Assembly: GCA_017617145.1 (NCBI GenBank)
Contig: JAFZWX010000227.1
Span: 1-39,172 of the forward strand
Length of the DNA: 39,172 nt
Direction of reading: 5' to 3'
Source of the DNA: Treponema sp.
GTDB taxonomy: Bacteria > Spirochaetota > Spirochaetia > Treponematales > Treponemataceae
The position numbers and the translations under genes are program-made. This document shows positions 18,908-26,953 of this stretch, one piece after another; the first letter of the stretch is position 1, and each line of letters begins with the position of its first letter. The notes under the pieces were generated by a model that was given only the letters and a program-made list of their open reading frames with translations, was not told where the DNA came from and did not search any database.

Positions 18908-20782
18908 TTATGCTCTTTCTGCTAATTCTTCCCAGCGACTATATTTTTCTTCAAGAATTTTTTCTATTTGCGAATAGCGTTCTCCAGCCTTGCGGGATTC
19001 TTCGTAATTTGTAGAAGCCATTTTTTCTTCAAGCGATTTTTGTTCTGCTTCAAGGGCAGGGATTTCCTGATTAAGCTGTTCGAATTCTTTTTGCTCTCTG
19101 AATGAGAGTTTTTTCTTTTGTGAGGGGGAAGTCTCCCCCTGGCTCGCACTTTGTTGCTCGCCACCCTCTCTAGCGGGGGTTTCCCCCGCAACGCCCCCTT
19201 CCTTTTTCATTTCTTCGCGCAGTTCTATGTACTCACTGCATTTACCTACAAAGCCGCTGATTGAGCCGTCGTCTTCCATGATAAAAAGGGAATCCACAGT
19301 TTTGTCCATGAAGTAGCGGTCATGACTTACCAGCAGCAGGCAGCCTTCGTATTGCATGAGGAACTGCTCAAGGATGTTCATTGTAAAAATATCAAAGTCG
19401 TTTGTTGGTTCGTCAAGAATAAGGAAGTTAGGATTCTCTAACAAAAGGCGCACTAAGAAAAGTCGCTTACGTTCGCCACCGCTTAAAGTACTGACCGGGG
19501 AATGCTGGATTTTTCCTTCAAAGCCAAACTCTTCCAAAAAGCGCGAAGCACTTACTTCTTTTTTGCCGTCATTCAAAGTCATGTGCTCGGCAGTTTCTTT
19601 TATGTATTCCAGAACTGTCTGATTTGTATCTGGGAAAGTTGGATTTTGGTTATAGTAGCCGAACTTTGTGTTTACACCAACATCGATTGTGCCTGTGTCT
19701 GGTGCAAGGTTGCCTGTTATGAGATTAAGGAAGGTTGATTTACCTGAACCGTTGTCGCCGAATACGCCGATTTTCTGTCCTTTGGTAAAAACGTATGAAA
19801 AGTTTTTTATAACAGGCTGGTCAAAGCTTTTACTGATGTTGTGAAGCTCAAGGACTTTTCCGCCTAAGCGTTTGCCTTTTACTTCGAAGGTAAAGCCTTT
19901 GTCGGCCTAGAACTTTTCGCGGTTGATAAGCTGTTCGTCGCGCTGGATTCGAGCTTTGATTTTTGTTCCGCGGGCGCAGGGACCTCGTAAGAGCCAGTCG
20001 CGTTCAAAGCGCAAAACAGATTCTATTCTGCGTTCTGTATTTGCTTCAATTTCTGCTTCGGTTTCTTTTTTTTCAAGATACTGGCTGTAATTGCCTTCGT
20101 AAAGCTTAAGGCGGTTTCGGGCAAGCTCGTAGATGTTTGTGCAGACTGCGTCCAGAAAGTAGCGGTCGTGGGTTACCATAAGAACTGAACGCTTTGTGTC
20201 GTGAAGATAATTTTGCAGCCAGAAAATTGTTGTGATGTCCAGGTGGTTTGTCGGTTCGTCGAGCAGGAGCAGCTTTGTGTCTTCTACAAGAACCTGTGCT
20301 AGCGCAACTTTTTTTACCATGCCGCCGGAGAGATCTCCCATTTTGCGGGAAAGGTCTTTGAGACCAAGAGTTCCAAGAATTGAAGAGATTTGTGCTTCGT
20401 AGTTCCACAGGTTCTGCTGGTCCATTTTTAAAAGGATTTGTTCGTAGCGTGCGCTATTCATCTGTTCGCACACTTCTTCGTATTCGCGGATTATTTCGAG
20501 CTTGGGCGATTTGCTTTTGAAAATGTGTTCACGGATTGTATCTTCTTTATTGAATGCTGGATTTTGTGGAAGATAACTTACACCGGCTTCTTTGTTTATA
20601 ACTACTGTTCCTTCGTCTGGCTGGAGCACGCCTGCAATTGTATTAAGCAGAGTTGATTTTCCTGTTCCGTTGCGTCCAATGAGAGCGGCTTTTTCGCCTT
20701 CCTGTATTCCAAAGGTAACGCCTGTGAACAAAGGTTTTTCGCGGCCGATTTTTGAAAGATTACTTATTGAAAGAATGTTCAT
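18908..20782 (-). pseudogene. uup: Uup-like ABC-F ATPase interrupted by one in-frame TAG
   Basis: One reading frame of 624 sense codons is broken only by a TAG at 19909-19907 (codon 292). Before it are ABC domain 1 (Walker A GRNGTGKST, signature LSGGM, LLLLDEPTNHLD) and the inter-domain linker (LLRGPCARGTKIKARIQR). After it, in the same frame, are ABC domain 2 (GDNGSGKST, LSGGERKRLFL, LILDEPTNDFD) and a C-terminal coiled coil (about 560-620), the Uup architecture and length. ABC-F proteins act on ribosomes; Uup is also linked to branched DNA intermediates. All motifs are intact, so the stop is a recent nonsense change, a readthrough codon or a sequencing error. Residues about 529-554 come from the GC-rich repeat at 19122-19198. 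It is the last gene of the helicase operon, with an ATGA overlap at its start. Confidence 0.85.
19122..19198 (-). repeat. GC-rich dispersed element, copy A, in frame inside the ABC-F gene
   Basis: Read on the minus strand this 77-bp element has hairpin 1 (GCGGGGG-AAA-CCCCCGC), a middle part GAGCAACAAAGTGCGAGC and hairpin 2 (AGGGGGA-GACT-TCCCCCT). It matches copies at 22606-22682 and 35745-35830. It supplies about 26 Gly/Glu/Ser/Thr/Pro-rich residues just before the C-terminal coiled coil and keeps the frame open. Confidence 0.85.
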
Positions 20783-21420
20783 TTTGTTCCGCCATTTGAT
20801 GGTGTTGTGTGTTTTTCATAGAAGTCTTTGGTTTTTACAAAGTCCATTTTTTTAAGATATTTTTCGTGTGCGGGTACAAGGTTTGCGGCGGCAACTTTAA
20901 ACGATTGTAGACCCTGTGCTTCAAGATATGTAAATAAAAATTTTGCAACGCTGGTGTCGCGGTAAGCTGGGGTTGTGTAGTCTAATTTTACTAAGAGGGC
21001 CTGCGGGTTTGCGCTGTCAGTTTTTGCAATAAGGATTCCAGCGCAAGTTGAGTGACTGTTTACAAGATAAATTGTGTCTGACTGATCTGGTTCTGAAAAA
21101 TCCGGGAAATATTTTTTTATGTCCTGGGCGTTTTGTTCAAGAAAGTGCTTTGCAAAAAGATCGTTGCCACAAAGCTTAACAACGTTGAATTCTTTTTTTA
21201 CAGAAAAGAGTTTGTAAAGGTTTATTACATTTATGATTATCAAAAACAACTGGAGTACTGCGGTTGGGTAGGAGTGAATTAAAAGTGCATACACGCCAAA
21301 AATCACGCTGCCGATTGTGTTGATTATTCTTAGTTTTACGACAGATGTCATGAGCATTGAAACAATTACGAGAAGGGAACCAAGGTAACCGATTAATTCA
21401 AAGATGGTAGAAATTGTCAT
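20779..21420 (-). CDS. YgjV-like membrane domain fused to a GNAT-like C-terminal domain
   Basis: 213 residues. Residues 1-75 are strongly hydrophobic, with three or four membrane segments (IGYLGSLLVIVSMLM, IINTIGSVIFGVYALLI, TAVLQLFLIIINVINLYKLF). The pattern resembles the YgjV inner-membrane family, whose role is unknown. Residues about 80-205 are soluble: ILIAKTDS, LLVKLDYTTPAYRDTSVAKFLF, FKVAAANLVPAHEKYLKKMDF and a closing FYEKH. This order resembles a GNAT acyltransferase fold (strand, acetyl-CoA loop region, last strands), but the usual Q/RxxGxG/A loop is not convincing, so catalysis is doubtful. The start ATG overlaps the helicase stop (ATGA), and its own TGA overlaps the ATPase start (ATGA), so all three genes should be translationally coupled. 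Confidence 0.7.
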   Translation of the reverse strand: MTISTIFELIGYLGSLLVIVSMLMTSVVKLRIINTIGSVIFGVYALLIHSYPTAVLQLFLIIINVINLYKLFSVKKEFNVVKLCGNDLFAKHFLEQNAQDIKKYFPDFSEPDQSDTIYLVNSHSTCAGILIAKTDSANPQALLVKLDYTTPAYRDTSVAKFLFTYLEAQGLQSFKVAAANLVPAHEKYLKKMDFVKTKDFYEKHTTPSNGGTK

Positions 21421-23639
21421 TGTGAAATCCTTTTTATAGGGGCTTTGAAGCTCATCTTGCGGGGGGTGGCGACTTTTTCGAATTTGATTGTGTAGACGGC
21501 GGCGGTACGGTCAATTGAAACAACTGTTCCGCGGCCTAAGATTTTGTGTTCTACTATGTCACCTTCCTGCAAAACAGAAAGCTCTGATTTTTTTTCTAAG
21601 ACTGTATTTAGTTCTTTTATAAAGGTTGTGGCTTTTGAAACAAGCTGGGCCGGAAGCTCTACTTCGTAATTAAGAAGCGGCTTGTCTATGTCAAAAATAA
21701 AGCGAGACGGAAAGCGGCCGCCTGCGTTTTGAGAAAAGCCTTCGGCTTCGGTTAGGAAGAGCATTTTTTGTGCGCGGGTAATTGCAACAAAAGCAAGACG
21801 GCGTTCTTCTTCCATGGCTTTTAGTGAGTCGATTTTTTTGCTTGGAAACATGTTTTCGTTTAAGCCAACAATAAACACAACCGGGAACTCAAGTCCTTTT
21901 GCAGTGTGAATTGTCATAAGACGCACGGCATTTTTGGAGCTTGTTACGTCGGCATTTGTGTAAAGGGCGGCGTGGGCTAAATAATTTTCAAGAGTGCATT
22001 CTTCACCACAAGATGTTTCGTATTCATAAATTGACTGCTTAAGCTCTGCAAGGTTATCAAGGCGCTCCTGACTTCCTTCTGTGCGCAGGGCAAGCTCGTA
22101 GCCGCTTTTGTTCATTACATGACTGAATAATTCCGAAATCTGCATTTTGGAATAGGTGCCTGCAAAGTGTTCGATGAGGTCTATAAAATCCTGGGCTTTG
22201 GTGTTTGCAAAAAGCTCGTCGCCTACACTAAGTTTTAATGCGTTGTAAAGAGAACACTTGTTAGTTGCGGCTAACTCCTTTAAAAATTTAATGCGTCGTT
22301 CACCGATGTTTCGTTTTGGTGTATTTGCAATTCGCAGGAACGAAAGGTCGTCCTTGTAGGCTATCATTCTAAGATAGCTGAGGGAATCTTTAATTTCGGC
22401 ACGGTCAAAAAACGGAACGCCTGAGTTTAGTGTGTAAGGAATTTTTTCCTGCTGGAAAACATCTTCGATGGGGCGGCTAATGTAATGGGCGCGGTATAAA
22501 ATTGCAATCTGGCCCATGTTGAAATCTTCTGCAAGGGCACGGATTTTTTTTACAATGTAGCGCGCTTCGTCTTCGGCGTCCTTGGCGTGATAATAGCAGG
22601 GACGCGGGGGCGTTGCGGGGGTGTCCCCTGCAGAGGGGGTAGTGAGCGACGAAGTGCGAGCGAGGGGGAGACTTCCCCCTCCTAAAACTAAATCCTTCTT
22701 AATTCGATTCCTGTTTTTGCTGATGAGACTATTTGCCACCGAAAGAATTGGCTGGGTGCTTCGGTAGTTTTTGTTCATAACGATTGTTTTTGAAACAGGA
22801 AAGTTTTTATCAAAATCAAGAAGGTAGCGGATGTCGGCACCACGCCAGGTATAGATTGTCTGATCGGGGTCGCCAACTACAAAAAGATTATTGTGATATG
22901 GACACAGCGCCTTCATGAGCTCGTACTGAATAAAATCAATATCCTGGAACTCGTCAATCATTATGTATTCAAGGCGCTCCTGCCACTTTTGACGAACCGC
23001 ATCGTTTGTCTGAAAAATATAGAGCACGAATTTTAGAAGGTCGTTGTAATCAAGGCCAAAGCATTTTTTCTGCTGGTAAAGGTAGCCGTAAAAAATGATA
23101 TCGTCTGCGCGGGTGGAGTCAAGATATTTCTGGTGTATTTCGTCCAGCGTCATGCGGATAAGGTCTTCGTAGTAGTGGGGCTCTTTGAAGATTTTTCGCA
23201 TTTCTATCATGTCGCGGGCGTTTGAAAAAGTCATCTGGCGCAGGGTCAGGCCACGTTCTTCGTAAATAATTTGCAGCATGGCGTCGATGTCGGAATTGTC
23301 GAGCACAAGAAAACTTTTTGGGTAGCTCACGGCGTTTGAATCTTCCTGAAGCACGCTTACGCAAAAACCATGGAAGGTAGAAATGTAGCCTGTGTCGTTG
23401 TCGCCGGTTAGCTTACGAATTCTGTTTCGCATTTCGGCAGCGGCCTTGTTTGTAAAAGTAACGCAAAGAATATGCGAAGGCATGATTCCAATTTCGTTTA
23501 CAAGGTAGGCAAAGCGGTAAGTGAGCGCGCGTGTTTTTCCGGAACCAGCCCCCGCAATTACACGGATGTAGCCTTCGGTTGAGGTCACTGCTTCAAGCTG
23601 TTCGGGATTCAGTTCCTTTTGTAAGTCTTCGAGCTCCAT
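21417..23639 (-). CDS. pcrA: PcrA/UvrD-type superfamily 1A DNA helicase
   Basis: The start chosen is the ATG at 23639 (MELEDLQKELNPEQLEAV), giving 740 residues, the usual family size. The open frame continues upstream but only as antisense of the next gene. Helicase motifs occur in order: IRVIAGAGSGKT, IDEFQD, GDPDQTIYTWRG, NYRSTQPIL, TIHTAKGLEFPVVF, and RLAFVAITRAQ. The C-terminal about 50 residues (EGDIVEHKILGRGTVVSID) form the Tudor-like domain found in PcrA, which contacts RNA polymerase in that family. The role is 3'-5' unwinding in nucleotide-excision repair, replication and transcription-coupled repair. Residues about 320-345 are encoded by a copy of the GC-rich repeat, in the loop before AEDEARYIV. 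No Shine-Dalgarno precedes the start; a TATACT six bases upstream suggests a near-leaderless message. Confidence 0.95.
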   Translation of the reverse strand: MELEDLQKELNPEQLEAVTSTEGYIRVIAGAGSGKTRALTYRFAYLVNEIGIMPSHILCVTFTNKAAAEMRNRIRKLTGDNDTGYISTFHGFCVSVLQEDSNAVSYPKSFLVLDNSDIDAMLQIIYEERGLTLRQMTFSNARDMIEMRKIFKEPHYYEDLIRMTLDEIHQKYLDSTRADDIIFYGYLYQQKKCFGLDYNDLLKFVLYIFQTNDAVRQKWQERLEYIMIDEFQDIDFIQYELMKALCPYHNNLFVVGDPDQTIYTWRGADIRYLLDFDKNFPVSKTIVMNKNYRSTQPILSVANSLISKNRNRIKKDLVLGGGSLPLARTSSLTTPSAGDTPATPPRPCYYHAKDAEDEARYIVKKIRALAEDFNMGQIAILYRAHYISRPIEDVFQQEKIPYTLNSGVPFFDRAEIKDSLSYLRMIAYKDDLSFLRIANTPKRNIGERRIKFLKELAATNKCSLYNALKLSVGDELFANTKAQDFIDLIEHFAGTYSKMQISELFSHVMNKSGYELALRTEGSQERLDNLAELKQSIYEYETSCGEECTLENYLAHAALYTNADVTSSKNAVRLMTIHTAKGLEFPVVFIVGLNENMFPSKKIDSLKAMEEERRLAFVAITRAQKMLFLTEAEGFSQNAGGRFPSRFIFDIDKPLLNYEVELPAQLVSKATTFIKELNTVLEKKSELSVLQEGDIVEHKILGRGTVVSIDRTAAVYTIKFEKVATPRKMSFKAPIKRISQ
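22606..22682 (+). repeat. GC-rich dispersed element, copy B, in frame inside pcrA/uvrD
   Basis: Same element as 19122-19198 but in the opposite orientation relative to its host gene. The plus strand reads hairpin 1 (GCGGGGG-TGT-CCCCTGC), a middle part GAGCGACGAAGTGCGAGC and hairpin 2 (AGGGGGA-GACT-TCCCCCT). The helicase therefore translates the complementary strand, giving a Ser/Thr/Pro/Ala-rich loop at residues about 320-345. Related PcrA/UvrD proteins, as I remember them, have only a short loop there. Confidence 0.87.
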
Positions 23640-23645
23640 GGGTAT

Positions 23646-23651
23646 AGTATA
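23646..23651 (-). promoter_or_regulatory. Candidate -10 box directly upstream of pcrA/uvrD
   Basis: Reading the minus strand, TATACT is followed by six bases and then the start ATG at 23639. The -35 region 17 bases further upstream (TAGTTA) is poor. If used, transcription would begin at or beside the start codon, which fits the lack of a Shine-Dalgarno sequence. Confidence 0.35.
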
Positions 23652-23716
23652 AATGATAAAGTTCAAATTAACTATAGATTTATACAATAAATATTTTTCC
23701 AAGAAGGTTGTTTCCG

Positions 23717-23725
23717 TGTTATAAT
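23717..23725 (+). promoter_or_regulatory. Extended -10 promoter for the 23760 gene
   Basis: TGTTATAAT is a perfect TATAAT (23720-23725) with an extended TGn motif; no clear -35 was found. It would start a transcript about 25-30 bases before the ATG at 23760, leaving room for the GGAG at 23750-23753. Confidence 0.5.
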
Positions 23726-23759
23726 TTGAATATACAAGATTTTGTGTTTGGAGATTTCT

Positions 23760-25529
23760 ATGCATTATAAGAATTTTAAAACTGTTTTGTATTGTGTGAC
23801 TGGATGGGTGAATCATGTGACCGAAGAGCAGCTTCGCAAAGAGGCGGAGTTTTTTCAGAAGTATGTTGGCGTTGATAAGATTTACCTTGAGGCTTTTCGC
23901 GACGAGTTTTCTAAACAGGAGCAGCTGGACCTTATAAAACGCGTGATGAAGGAATACAGCATAGAAGTTTCGGGTGGGATTACTACTGTTTGCCCCGACC
24001 AGAATGAAAGCGACAAAAAACGGCAGCGGCTTTTTAATACTATGTGTTACTGCAACGAGCCTATGCGCGAGCTTACAAAAAAGGTTTCGGAATATACGGC
24101 GGCTAACTTTGATGAATTTATAATCGATGATTTTTTCTTTACTCAATGTATGTGCGAGGATTGTGTGCGTGAAAAGGGGGAGCGTTCGTGGGAGGAATTC
24201 CGGCTTGCAAAAATGATGGAGGTTTCGCGCGACTTGATAATCGGGCCGGCTAAAAAGGTGAATCCTAAGGTGCGTGTGATTATTAAGTATCCTAACTGGA
24301 GGGAAAGCTATCAGGAAACTGGGTATAATCCTGGCCAGCAGCGCGAGATTTTTGATGCGATTTACACAGGTACAGAAACTCGTCACGGAGCTTTGCAGGA
24401 CCAGCATCTTCCGCGATATTTGAGTTATTCGCTTATGCGTTATATGGAAAGCGTAGCTCCCGGCAGGAACGGCGGCGGCTGGTTTGATCCTTATGACTGC
24501 GACAGAATTGATACTTACCTGGAGCAGGCATATCTTACTGCTTTTTCTAAACCTAAAGAAATGATGATGTTCTGCTGGCCTTCGTTGGCTGGTGACAAAC
24601 GTGCTACTCCGCTTGGTTTTATGTACGAGAGGCTTGATGCAATTTTGGACAAGGTGGGCGAGCCTGTGGGACTTAAGGTTTATATTCCTTTTAATTCTCA
24701 GGGTGAAGATCATGTAGAGGATTATCTTGGAATGGCGGGTGTGCCTATGGAGCCGGTGTGCGAGTTTCCTTCTGAAGCCTGCAAAGTTCTTCTTACTGCG
24801 GCAGCCCTCAAGGACTCTGAGATTGTGAAAAAGCTTACTGTCTTTGTTGGTGGCGGGGGACATGCTGTTGTGACGAGCGGTTTTATGACTGGGGCTTTGA
24901 AGCGATACCCCGAGATTAGTCAACTAACGAGTGTTAGTTATAATGACCGTGTTCTAACTGCAGATGAGTTTCAGAGTCCTTCTGCAATTGGTTTTGGAAA
25001 AGAATATGTTTCTTCTAAGGTGGCCATTACATTCCCGCTGCTTGAACACCGCAACAATGCAACCTGGTCTATTATGAATGCGGGCCATGGTGAATATCAC
25101 GAAAGCATTTTGTGTTATGATACTTACGGAAAGGGAAGACTGACAACTCTTGTGTTGCCAGATATGCCAAGCAGGATTTATGAGCTGCCCCCTCCTGTTC
25201 TTACTGCAATCCGAAAGGAGCTTGCGGTTAGCGGGCTTTGGATTGACGCGCCAGCCGGGGTGAGCCTTTTTACTTACGACAACAAAACCTTTGGTTTGTA
25301 TTGCTACACCTGGGACGGCTGCAAGCCTGTTGAATTTACAATTTATATAAAAGGCGAACACAAGGTTCTTAAACGCATTCCAGATTCCGAAAAATCTTCT
25401 CCTTGGAAAAATTTCCCACTGCCAGTCATGAGTACACATCCTTTGGATTTCCGTACAAAAGAAATGGTAAGTGAATTTCATGTTCGCATGACGCCTGGAG
25501 AATTTGACTTTTTTGAAATTGACGGTTAG
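23760..25529 (+). CDS. Putative GH42-like protein with a TIM-barrel-type N-terminal domain
   Basis: The start ATG at 23760 has GGAG six bases upstream; 589 residues, no signal peptide, so cytoplasmic. The N-terminal half looks like a TIM barrel (VDKIYLEAFRDEF, VSGGITTVCPD, NFDEFIIDDFFFTQC, VRVIIKYPNWRE, DAIYTGTETRH). It contains a C-x-C-x-x-C cluster (CMCEDC) like the metal-binding cysteines near the active site of some GH42-type enzymes. Residues about 330-400 (VCKVLLTAAALKD-like helix, VFVGGGGHAVVTSGFM) resemble the class-I-amidotransferase-like middle domain of that family. The C-terminal part is beta-rich. I infer a carbohydrate-active enzyme but could not fix the catalytic acids, so activity and substrate are open. 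It heads a closely packed co-directional group. Confidence 0.55.
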   Translation: MHYKNFKTVLYCVTGWVNHVTEEQLRKEAEFFQKYVGVDKIYLEAFRDEFSKQEQLDLIKRVMKEYSIEVSGGITTVCPDQNESDKKRQRLFNTMCYCNEPMRELTKKVSEYTAANFDEFIIDDFFFTQCMCEDCVREKGERSWEEFRLAKMMEVSRDLIIGPAKKVNPKVRVIIKYPNWRESYQETGYNPGQQREIFDAIYTGTETRHGALQDQHLPRYLSYSLMRYMESVAPGRNGGGWFDPYDCDRIDTYLEQAYLTAFSKPKEMMMFCWPSLAGDKRATPLGFMYERLDAILDKVGEPVGLKVYIPFNSQGEDHVEDYLGMAGVPMEPVCEFPSEACKVLLTAAALKDSEIVKKLTVFVGGGGHAVVTSGFMTGALKRYPEISQLTSVSYNDRVLTADEFQSPSAIGFGKEYVSSKVAITFPLLEHRNNATWSIMNAGHGEYHESILCYDTYGKGRLTTLVLPDMPSRIYELPPPVLTAIRKELAVSGLWIDAPAGVSLFTYDNKTFGLYCYTWDGCKPVEFTIYIKGEHKVLKRIPDSEKSSPWKNFPLPVMSTHPLDFRTKEMVSEFHVRMTPGEFDFFEIDG

Positions 25530-25538
25530 AATTTAGGA

Positions 25539-26441
25539 ATGTTTATTCTTGGTCAGACGCTCATATTATTAGGCTTTATTTTTCAGATTTGCAATCTCAT
25601 TATTGACGTAAGGTTCATGCTTTACAAACGAAATTTCGTTGAAGATAAAAAACATAGAAACCGTTTTCTTGACTTTTTAATTTTTGGAATGGTCTGCCTT
25701 TTTTGTGTTGTTTATCTGATTATTTTCTTTGCAAAATTAAAATCTGTTTGGGTTGGTATTCTTCTTTTTGCGGGTGCTTGTTTTGTTACTACAGTTTTGC
25801 TCTGGATTTACACGCTTACAAAAGGAATCCGCGCCTCTGCCTTTGCAATTTCTAAAACCTTGATTGGTGTTGTTGAAGCGCGAGACCCTAACTTAAACGG
25901 ACACAGTCTTCATGTTCAGGAATTGTCGATGCTTATGTATAAGTATTTACCGCAGCCTCTGCACAAGGGAATTGGAAGTGAAAATCTTAAGTATGCCGCG
26001 CTTTTTCATGATGTTGGTAAGCTTGGAATTCCCGAAGTTATTTTGAATAAACCCGGTAAGCTTGATGACGATGAATGGAAGGTTATGCGTACACACCCGG
26101 AGATTTCTGTGAAGATTCTGAAACCTCTTCATTCTTTTGATAAGCTGCGCAACTGGATTTTGTATCATCATGAGCGCATGGACGGTCGTGGTTATTATAC
26201 TATACCTAAAGAAGAGATTCCTCTTGCCGCACGGATTATTTCTGTTGCCGATACTTATTCTGCAATTACAATGGCGCGTTCTTATAAGCCTGGTAAATCC
26301 TATGAAGAGGCAATTGCAATTATAAAGGATGTTGCCGGAAGCCAGCTTGATAAATATATTGTTGATATTTTCTGTTCAATTCCAAAAGAGGAAGTGGAGG
26401 CATGTATATGTCGGATTCAGGCGCAGACACAAAATCTGTAA
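25539..26441 (+). CDS. Membrane-bound HD-GYP domain phosphodiesterase
   Basis: 300 residues. The first about 100 form three or four membrane helices (LILLGFIFQICNLIID, FLIFGMVCLFCVVYLIIFF, VGILLFAGACFVTTVLLWIY). The rest is an HD-GYP domain: EARDPNLNGHSLHVQELS, the HD pair in FHDVGKLGIPEVILNKPGKL, HPEIS, HHERMDGRGYY (variant HHERxDGxGY signature) and ARIISVADTYSAIT. HD-GYP proteins hydrolyse cyclic di-GMP or related cyclic dinucleotides with a two- or three-metal centre, and all visible metal ligands are present. No receiver, PAS or GAF input domain is present, so the membrane part may sense the signal. It begins nine bases after the preceding stop, in the same frame, with only a weak AGGA at the start codon, so translation may depend on coupling. 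Confidence 0.88.
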   Translation: MFILGQTLILLGFIFQICNLIIDVRFMLYKRNFVEDKKHRNRFLDFLIFGMVCLFCVVYLIIFFAKLKSVWVGILLFAGACFVTTVLLWIYTLTKGIRASAFAISKTLIGVVEARDPNLNGHSLHVQELSMLMYKYLPQPLHKGIGSENLKYAALFHDVGKLGIPEVILNKPGKLDDDEWKVMRTHPEISVKILKPLHSFDKLRNWILYHHERMDGRGYYTIPKEEIPLAARIISVADTYSAITMARSYKPGKSYEEAIAIIKDVAGSQLDKYIVDIFCSIPKEEVEACICRIQAQTQNL

Positions 26442-26953
26442 GTCAAGCGTTGGCTGATTTTTCCGAAAAGTTTGCAAGGTTTGCAGCAGACACTCAGGCT
26501 GTTGAAGAGCTTAAAGTTGAATCTCCATTAAAGACGCTTCAGCATCAGATAAACGAAAGAGAGACGGAACGAATTTCGCTTTTGCGCCGCCAGTTTTTAG
26601 AATATGCCTGCCCCATGACTTCTGATATTGAAGAGGATGAAGAGGCGCTTCTTAAGGCATACAAACTTTACTGTATGTTAGTCGAAGCTAACGAAGCAGC
26701 AGGAGACACAACGACACATCTGCGTGATTTTTCCCTTACAAGTCCTCTTTGTCGTAAAAGTGAATATATAGGTGGTGGCGACGGACGTTTTTGTTACTTG
26801 CGTCTATGGTTTGCTGCAACAAATCCTGATGCTCTTTTTATGCCGGTAATGGAACAGGATTCAAACGGAAACTGGTATCTTACCTTCGTGGAAAAGGAAT
26901 TATGGAAACCGACTCTGTTTGAAAAAGAAATTATGCAGGTGGTAGGGGAATGA
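26408..26953 (+). CDS. Conserved-looking protein of unknown function
   Basis: I do not recognise this 181-residue protein. The start chosen is the ATG at 26408, because GGAGG (26396-26400) is then seven bases away; the ATG at 26402 would be one base from it. Residues about 10-75 are helical and charged, probably a coiled coil (LKTLQHQINERETERISLLRRQFLEY). The second half is globular (YIGGGDGRFCYLRLWF, NWYLTFVEKELW). There is no signal peptide or membrane segment. It overlaps the end of the HD-GYP gene by 34 bases and its TGA overlaps the next start (ATGA), so all three are probably made together; it might be a partner of the HD-GYP protein. Confidence 0.7.
   Translation: MSDSGADTKSVSQALADFSEKFARFAADTQAVEELKVESPLKTLQHQINERETERISLLRRQFLEYACPMTSDIEEDEEALLKAYKLYCMLVEANEAAGDTTTHLRDFSLTSPLCRKSEYIGGGDGRFCYLRLWFAATNPDALFMPVMEQDSNGNWYLTFVEKELWKPTLFEKEIMQVVGE

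Noticed and set aside
19907..19909. Genome-wide TAG recoding
   Set aside because: Several other genes in the window end in TAG at sensible family C-termini or directly before the next gene.
23640..24923. Upstream extension of the pcrA/uvrD frame by 428 codons
   Set aside because: It is antisense to the GH42-like gene, shows no helicase-family sequence, and the canonical helicase N-terminus begins at 23639.
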